Source of the DNA: Isoetes taiwanensis
Lineage: Eukaryota > Streptophyta > Lycopodiopsida > Isoetales > Isoetaceae
DNA: 64,000 nt
Assembly: GCA_021234155.1 (NCBI GenBank)
Contig: JAJEKV010000011.1
Location: 14,671,255 to 14,735,254, forward strand
Reading direction: 5' to 3'
The position numbers and the translations under genes are program-made. Shown piece after piece: positions 57,214-64,000 of this stretch. Each line of letters opens with the position of its first letter. Position 1 is the stretch's first letter. Below the pieces are notes generated by a model, which did not search any database, was not told where the DNA came from, and was given only the letters and a program-made list of their open reading frames with translations.

Positions 57214-60200
57214 ATACTCTGAGGATAATCTGTAACTACTGTCTAGTCACATTAAAGCTAATGGTATGGCAGAGTTCTGCCTATTAAAAACTTTGAATCC
57301 AGAAAGCCTTAGAAGCAACCTCAACTGATGGCGCATTTGCTAATCAGCAGGCAAGGGAAAACCAACAATAGGAGTAGTACATGCTGCTTAAATCTAATAA
57401 AAGAAAGAAATCCCCTACTGTGAATGTTCGCAACAATATTCAGCATGCAAATTAATCCCATCTAGGACCTTTGCCACAGTCTAAATAGAAAGAAAGGTCA
57501 CATACAATTGCTCATACCAGTCGTAACTCCACCTATGTCGCTCTAGACGGATTACAAACCACATCTGACGAATTTCCATTAGCTGCGCCCTAATCAGAAA
57601 ACCCGACCACGCTTCCCCATGTCCTCTGATGCCACGTTACTACCACCAAATGAAAATGAATGAATATTGTAAGGTGGCCTACTAACACCAAACGGCCAAG
57701 ATCAAAACCCCCTTCTACCAATGGTGAAGATCTGACGCCCTAAATATTGCATCTTCCTACTATCTTCCCATCTACTCTTAACGGCTAAGATTGCACTTGC
57801 CCTTGTTGATCCAATGGTTTGGAGATGGGTTCCATGCCCCGTGCATGCCCTCCCCATGAGTTGGCTACATCTAGAGCCCTCCTTTTTTTTCACAGACAGC
57901 CATGATCAGATTGCCCATAGACCAGAGCAACCAACCTGTATTGAGGTCAGGTCTGGGTATCAGCAATAACAACTGAAACATTTATAAGTCGTGCCAAAGT
58001 CTTCGCAAAATAAAATGTACTATTTAATTTTCCTTAAACCATGTCCTTCAACCAAAGCCAAGCCACTAAATCTGTAAATGCGTTTTTTGGTGTGAGCATC
58101 ATGATATATGATATCGAGAGTAATGGTTACAAATCTAATTTTCGTATGAAATAACTCACATGTTACTGAACATGAAGACGTGCATCAATTGGACATCAAT
58201 ATTTGTGATGTCTTCAATGCAAACAATGGCTTCAACAGACAATGCTTCAGTGTAACTTACAAACCCAATTATGTGCTCGACTAAAATGAATTACAAACAT
58301 AAAAGGCAGGACAAAACCGCTAGACCCATGGATAGTTGCTTGAGAGAACAAATAAATTGAATATCTCTGAAAGCAATATCTCTCTGAAATTGAATATCTC
58401 TAACTTATGGAATAAGAGCGTATGAGGAGCAATAGATTAAGTAACCTGCATTAAGAGGCACAAAAACTTTTGGCATTGTAACAACCTTGCTCAGCTGATG
58501 GATAAATCAGACTGTAAAAACCTTGTGATAATCTATAGCTTTGCTACCATAGCTAAATCCAAATTTGTCAAAGCTAACAAATCCAACCTTAATCATCGTC
58601 GAAGCCTGGAAAAGCCAAGGCTCTTAAGGGCGAGATATTATTGCAGAGCTGATGTCTAAAGAATATGGGGATCGAGAACTCTGCACCCCATTAAGTAAGA
58701 GAGTTAGAACCAATAACAAGATAAGATTTGAAGAGTCAGAGCATATGGATTAGGAAACCCGCAAATAGGGATACTCTGAGGATAATTTGTAACTACTGTC
58801 TAGTCACATTAAAGCTAATGGTATGGCCGAGTTCTGCCTATTAAAAACTTTGAATCCAGAAAACCTCAGAAGCAACCTCAACTGATGGCGCATTTGCTAA
58901 TCAGCAAGCAAGGAAAAACCAACAATAGGAGTAGCTACATGTTGCTCAAATCTGATAAAAGAAAGAAATCCCCTACTCTGAATGTTCGCAACAATATTCA
59001 GCATGCAAATTAATCCCATCTAGGACCTTTGCCACAGTCTAAATAGAAAGAAAGGTCACATACAATCGGTCATACCAGTCGTAACTCCACCTCTGTCACT
59101 CTAGACGGATTACAAACCACATCTGACGAATTTCCAGTAGCTGCGCCCCAGGCAGAAAACCCGACCACGCTTCCCCATGTCCTCTGATGCCACGCTACTA
59201 CCACCAAATGAATGAACACTGTAAGGTGGCCTACTAACAACAAACGGCCAAGATCAACCCCCTTCTACCAATGGTGAAGATCTGACGCCCTAAATATTGC
59301 ATCTTCCTACTATCTTCCCATCTACTCTTTAACGGCTAAGATTGCACTTGCCCTTGTTGATCCAATGGTTTGGAGATGGATTCCATACCCCGTGCCTGCC
59401 CCATGCATGCCCTCCCCATGAGTGGCTACAACATGGCAACTGGAGCCCATTCAGCCTCCGGAATGGAAAGCGGCGGGCTTGATTCCGCTCAACAATATCA
59501 TAATCGGGTCGGCATTTTCTTCGGTGGTGTATTTCTGTGATGCCACATGGCATCAGCCAATATCACGGCATGACAATTGGGTCTACAAATTCTGGGTTAC
59601 TGGTTCAACCGGTGATGCCATCAAGAATTTGCACTCATGAAACCGGTCAAGAAGCCCGCTTGAACACAAAATCCCCCGCACAAGAACCCCTGTTTACGAC
59701 ACATAAATCTCACGCACAAGAATCCCCTGTTTTTTTGATAGATAGAAAGCCCATATTTTTGCTCTTAATCGTTCAAGAATTCGCTATTTCTGCACACAAA
59801 ATCCCCTCGAATCCTCTGTTTGGCGGTCAGGGAAGCCCCATGTTTCGATCTAACAAGATTTAAATTAAAAAATCGGTTCAAATCGGTTCTAGGCTCCCCG
59901 ATTGAAGAAAATGCCTCCTGATTGAAGAAAATGCCTCCCCAATTATGATATTGTAAGGGTAAAGCGTTTTGGTGCGCAATTCCTGTTTTGCTTCCGGTGG
60001 GGCGCTCCGTGCCGTCGTCGCGGATCCACCGCAACAAGGAATTGCATCCCAAAAAGCTTACCCTTATACAAGTCAAGAACAGGTAAACGGATCAAATTTT
60101 GCATCCTCCCCAGTTGCCATGTTGTGGGGGGCGAAGCAGGTCGGCGATTTCGGGACCCGCTCATTTGGCCGGTCAGCGGACCCCCGAATCATCTCCCCTG

Positions 60201-61131
60201 TTTCCATCCCCCCATACATCTAGAGCCCTCCCTTTTTTTCACAGACGGCCATGATCAGATTGCCCATAGACCAGAGCAACCAACCTGTATTGAGGTCAGG
60301 TCTGGGCATCAGCAATAACAACTGAAACATTTATAAATCGTGCCAAAGTCTTCGCAATCCCTATAAATCAATACAAATAAAACGTACTATTTAATTTTCT
60401 TTAAACCATGTCCTTTCAACCAAAGCCAAGCCACTAAATCTGTAAATGCGTTTTTTGGTGTGAGCATCATGATATATGATATCAAGAAGTAATGGTTACA
60501 AATCTAATTTTTGTATGAAATAACTCACATGTTACTGAACATGAAGACGTGCATCAATTGGACATCAAAATTAGTGATGTCTTCAATGCAAACAATGGCT
60601 TCAACAGACAATGCTTCAGTGTAACTTAGAAACACAATTATATGCTCGACTAAAATGAATTACAAAGCTAAAAGGGAGGACAAAGCCGCTAGATCTATGG
60701 ATAGTTGCTTGAGAGAACAAATAAATTGAATATCTCTGAAAGCAATATATCTCTGAAATTGAATATCTCTGACTTATGGAATAAGAGCATATGAGGAGCA
60801 ATAGATTAAGTATCCTGCATCAAGAGGCGCAAAAACTTTTGGCATTGTAACAACCTTGCTCAGCTGATGGATAAATCAGACTGTAAAAACCTTGTGATAA
60901 TCTATAGCTTTGCTACCATAGCTAAATCCAAATTTGTCAAAGCTAACAAATCCAACCTTAATCATCGTCGAAGCCTGGAAAAGCCAAGGCTCTTAAGGGC
61001 GATATATTATTGCAGAGCTGATGTCTAAAGAATATGGGGATCGAGAACTCTGCACCCCATTAAGTAAGAGAGTTAGAACCAATAAAAAGATAAGATTTGA
61101 AGAGTCAGAGCATATGGATTAGGAAACCCGC
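57214..61131. repeat. Tandem duplication of a 1.56-kb segment
   Basis: ATACTCTGAGGATAAT starts copy A at 57214 and copy B at 58771, so the period is 1557 bp. The copies agree closely over long stretches, including CTGATGGCGCATTTGCTAAT. Copy B is longer because of an insertion at 59430-60217. The high similarity points to a fairly recent unequal exchange or replication slip. Confidence 0.95.
59430..60217. mobile_element. 788-bp insertion in the second duplicate, with inverted repeats
   Basis: Copy A reads GGCTACATCTAGAG without interruption. In copy B the same site is split, with TAC on both sides (59427-59429 and 60215-60217), suggesting a 3-bp target duplication. The 16-bp sequence ACAACATGGCAACTGG at 59428-59443 recurs inverted at 60110-60125, but about 90 bp of extra GC-rich DNA lies beyond the right arm. 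It has no recognisable gene. It may be a DNA transposon with an extended or nested right end. Confidence 0.6.
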
Positions 61132-61400
61132 ATTAAGAGATGCAGAAACATTTCGCGTTGTAAAAACCTTGCTAAGCTGATATCAGACTGTAAAAATCTT
61201 TTGATAATCCATAACTAAATCCAAATTTATCAAAGCCAACAAATCCGACCTTAATCTTCCAAAGCCTGGGAAAACCAAGGTTCTTAAGGGCAACATATTA
61301 TTGCAGAGCTAGCGAAGCATTAAAGAACATGTGGATCGAGAACTCTGCACCCCATTAAACTACACCCCATTAAATCATAGAGTTAGGACCAGTTACAGAA
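61125..61400. repeat. Third, partial copy of the duplicated segment
   Basis: The sequence from CCCGCATTAAGAGATGC to GAGAACTCTGCACCCCATTA repeats 58445-58700 and 60805-61060 with more differences and small deletions. It is older than the main duplication. Confidence 0.85.
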
Positions 61401-61837
61401 GATTTAGAGAGTTACGACCAGCTTCTTTGGCCAAGAGGTTCCACTGCTAATTCAAAGCATAGGATGGAAAAAAAAGAAGCGTAAGGATACCCAGAATGGG
61501 CATCCAGAAAATTAACTCTAACTATGGACAATAATATCACGATAAATTTTGGGGCTTGCTTCTAAACTCTGGCTATGGATTCTGGCGGCCCTGCTTGCAA
61601 AGTATAAGTATCGATTTATTAAGGGCAAAACTTTTCATGAGCTGGATCATGGGTTTTTCAATCATGCAGAGCTCCCACAGCCGGTTAACCCCAAAAAGAA
61701 GGTGACGATTGCACCTTGATCCTTTGCTTCACCGATTCCTACGCTTCAACAAATCCTATACTTCAACAACTGCAAATAGAAAGGAGAAAGACATAAGATT
61801 TAGAGCCAAAAAAGATTGTAAATCGAGGGAGTTTGTC

Positions 61838-61926
61838 CTAAACTGAAGCTGCCAGATTTTCTATAAGCACCTTAAGCTTCCTCTGCTTCAACGACTCCTT
61901 TATTTTAGCAAGCTCTGCTTCGGGGA
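61838..61926 (-). CDS. Candidate terminal exon, unidentified
   Basis: After a TTTGCAG acceptor the frame reads PEAELAKIKESLKQRKLKVL and ends IENLAASV with TAG at 61838. A degraded duplicate of this piece, with its acceptor, lies downstream on the same strand at about 61780-61690. The peptide is helical and charged. The gene is not recognised, and its upstream exons are unknown. Confidence 0.3.
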
Positions 61927-62056
61927 CTGCAAATTGAAGGATAAACCTGTAAGATTTAGAGCTTATGAAAACCCTGCACCAGAATGCCAGATTTAAAATT
62001 TGCCTCGGCCGATTAACACGAGAATGCAAAGAAAGATGATTACCACGAACCTCTCA

Positions 62057-62430
62057 GGCCCTTTTTCCACAGTAGTCGCAAAATACGACTGCCATATATC
62101 ATATAAGACACCATTTGTGACTCCAGGGCTAAAAATGAGACACACAAATTGAATCTTGCACTAAAATACTAGTGGAAAACCATGAAAAAATAAGACATGT
62201 CTTATTTTTAGTTATAATTCAAATAAGACTAGGTGTCTTATTTTATGGCGGGGGAAATCCCCCGGAATAAAATAAGACTCCATTAACAATCCAAACCTAT
62301 CCCGAACCTAAATAAGACATGTCTTATTTTTATAGTGGAAAAGTAAAATGTTTTTAAGACAATAGGTGGCCAAACATCATTTGATAAAATATGTGACATT
62401 TAGAAATAAGACTACCGTGGAAAAAGGGCC
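62057..62430. mobile_element. MITE, PIF/Harbinger-like, 374 bp
   Basis: Terminal inverted repeats GGCCCTTTTTCCAC(A/G)GTAGTC are flanked by a TCA duplication (62054-62056 and 62431-62433). The interior has repeated palindromes AAATAAGACATGTCTTATTT (about 62188 and 62311) and a third variant. Length, 3-bp duplication and lack of coding match a Tourist/Harbinger-type MITE, though TWA is the usual target. It is flanked by unrelated low-copy sequence. Confidence 0.85.
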
Positions 62431-63736
62431 TCATCATTCCTCGTTCCTTGTTCCCCTAACCTTGAACTTCATCTTCAACGATCGAGATGAAAAGCCCCAA
62501 ATTCACATCCAATTTCAACGGCCAATGTCAAAACCCCTCTTTGCATCCCCTGCTCAAACACTCCATCCATCCCCTGCTCACAACCAACCGCCAAGATTTG
62601 CTTCAATATTTTCATCCAACGGTTCACAACTATCGCCTATGTCCCCATACACCTGCAACAGATGATACATACATAAATCCCCCATGACCTGTCATCATCT
62701 GGACCATTGGCTATTAAGCAGACGGCGGGGATTCAAGGGAGTCCATGGGGTATGCATGCACATGGGTTGTGGATGAGGGGGCATGAGAAACCCCCCTCAT
62801 GCTATATAACTATAATAATATTAGGATATATACCCACCTTTTCGCTAAGTGCAACCTTATCGCTAAGTGCAACCTTTTTTATTTTTTTTTTAAATTTTAA
62901 CCATTATTAGACCATCGAATTACCACATATAAACAATGGATACACCGAAATGTGCAAATACATGCACATATCAGTGGTTCGATCATGCAAAATGTGCAAT
63001 CTGATAAGCAAAATGTGCAACCTGATAAGCTCCGGTGAAGGCAGCACATGCAGCTACATCACACAGAGGCAGGAAAATAGAGAAAGGACACAGACGACTG
63101 ATCTGGCCTGAGATAAGAATGTGAAATCCAGAAAGAAATCTAGACAGAGGCATGCAAAATCGTCTGCTGGTGCCAGGAAGATCATTTGAAGCAAAAATCG
63201 AACCCCGATAAACACTTTACCAGCAGTAACCACCTAGGCATGGGCTCTGTGGCCCATTCTACTCTATTCTGGTGGCAGCCAGATCCACATAACGCCAAAT
63301 CCCGAGTAGAAGCAGCAGATGCAAGACCCAGATGCAACCGTAAATCAGATGCCCTGTAAAGCAGATGGAGCCCTGCACAAAACTAGAAGCAACCCAGCCA
63401 ATTCTGGCAACTCTGCTGCAGCCACTTCCAGATCCATGAATCTGGCCCCCGTCCCGCGAGATCATAGGAAGGAAACTAAGAAATAGCCAAAATCGAACCA
63501 TTGAAATAAAAGCCACTAAAAAAAAACAATCTCCCAACCCAACCTTTGGCCAAAATCTTAGAAACATCTACAGCAAACCTTCTGCAATAGGGTTTGCAAT
63601 AATCCCCTTTGTGAATTTTTATATTAATATCCTCTTATTTGAAAATATATTCATTTGTACCATGTATCCATAGGCCATGCGTTCATACCAGTTTTTAGCA
63701 AGAATTCCACGTTTGTATTTTTATAAACTAATAATA
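62431..63736. other. Region without supported gene
   Basis: It contains tandem CGCTAAGTGCAACCTT (about 62842 and 62860) and AAATGTGCAA/CTGATAAGC repeats (62985-63030). At 63590-63735 lies a further member of the dispersed family seen at 32838. Confidence 0.5.
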
Positions 63737-63881
63737 TGTAACGTTCCTAACCGACATGCCCTTAACTAACTGGGCAAAACCGTCTAGACGTTTATGAGTA
63801 GTCGCTTCTACCCATTTATGCCGGTGTCTCGGGAACGCGACACCCAGATCCACTTGAGGAATTTTCCATGGGTTCGTTACA
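63737..63881 (-). mobile_element. Solo LTR related to the 5.6-kb TRIM-like element
   Basis: Begins TGTAACGAACCC and ends GGAACGTTACA on the minus strand. From GCGTTCCCGAGACACC to the 3' end it matches the LTR at 6089-6246 nearly base for base, but its first half differs. The 145-bp block has no partner or primer site, so it is a solo LTR. No convincing target duplication is seen. Confidence 0.8.
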
Positions 63882-64000
63882 ACAACATAATCCAAGGAAA
63901 TATCAAACTCTGAGCGACAAAAGCAAAGAACATAGCCAAAATAACAAAACATCAGAAACATAGCTCCGGGACAATGGGAAGCTCAGCCAACCTATATGCA

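Noticed and set aside
59329-60318. Open frames of 70-108 codons in the 788-bp insertion
   Set aside because: All overlap each other on both strands and none has domain or splice support.

Overview
The window looks like nuclear DNA of a land plant with a large, repeat-rich genome. The evidence is short GT-AG exons of plant families (A1 aspartyl protease, REVEILLE-type MYB, group IV CNGC channel, bulb-lectin receptor kinase), long AT-rich intergenic stretches and several nested classes of plant transposon. A gymnosperm fits this architecture, but that is inference; no sequence here proves it. Nothing prokaryotic was seen.

Layout. 1-1.1 kb: the 5' half of an apparently intact aspartyl protease gene (minus strand), running off the left edge. 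4.4-6.5 kb: an unrecognised, broken plus-strand gene with a TATA-like box, split by a small LTR element (5616-6246) with a perfect 5-bp target duplication. 6.7-8.3 kb: exon-like plus-strand segments of unknown identity. 9.6 kb: a decayed LRR fragment. 10.0-22.3 kb: the most unusual part, a GC-richer island bounded by a 25-bp inverted repeat (24/25 matches) at 9989 and 22319. It holds a decayed transposase-like gene (motifs MDQHKT, DDPNF, VGHTHDDID), a cluster of long hairpins, about 20 copies of a CTCGACTCGCGAGTCGAG palindrome, and a decayed FCP1/HAD-phosphatase-like domain. 22.4 kb: a clean 419-bp exon of unknown function. 25.3-26.3 kb: an IRG-like (immunity-related GTPase) reading frame with a single internal stop. 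28.8 kb: a possible small membrane protein gene.

36.9-48.5 kb: nested transposons. A minus-strand chromovirus (Ty3/gypsy with chromodomain) has two LTRs of about 1.45 kb, a deleted 5' half and an integrase with its first catalytic Asp replaced by Asn. Its upstream LTR is split by a 3.27-kb Helitron-like insertion. A second, 2.29-kb member of the same family lies at 36900-39188 and carries a bulb-lectin fragment. Both insert between A and T without target duplication, begin with TC, and end with a 24-bp GC-rich hairpin followed 11 nt later by CTTG rather than the usual CTRR.

48.7-49.6 kb: minus-strand exon-like segments of an unidentified gene. 51.7-52.5 kb and 53.4-54.2 kb: adjacent minus-strand pseudogenes of a CNGC19/20-like channel and a REVEILLE-like clock MYB. 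57.2-61.4 kb: a 1.56-kb tandem duplication whose second copy gained a 788-bp insertion, plus a third partial copy. 62.06-62.43 kb: a PIF/Harbinger-like MITE. 63.74-63.88 kb: a solo LTR related to the element at 5.6 kb.

Overall this is a transposon-dominated stretch. Only the aspartyl protease looks like a well-supported live gene; the IRG-like frame, the 22.4-kb exon and the 28.8-kb small ORF are possible but unproven.
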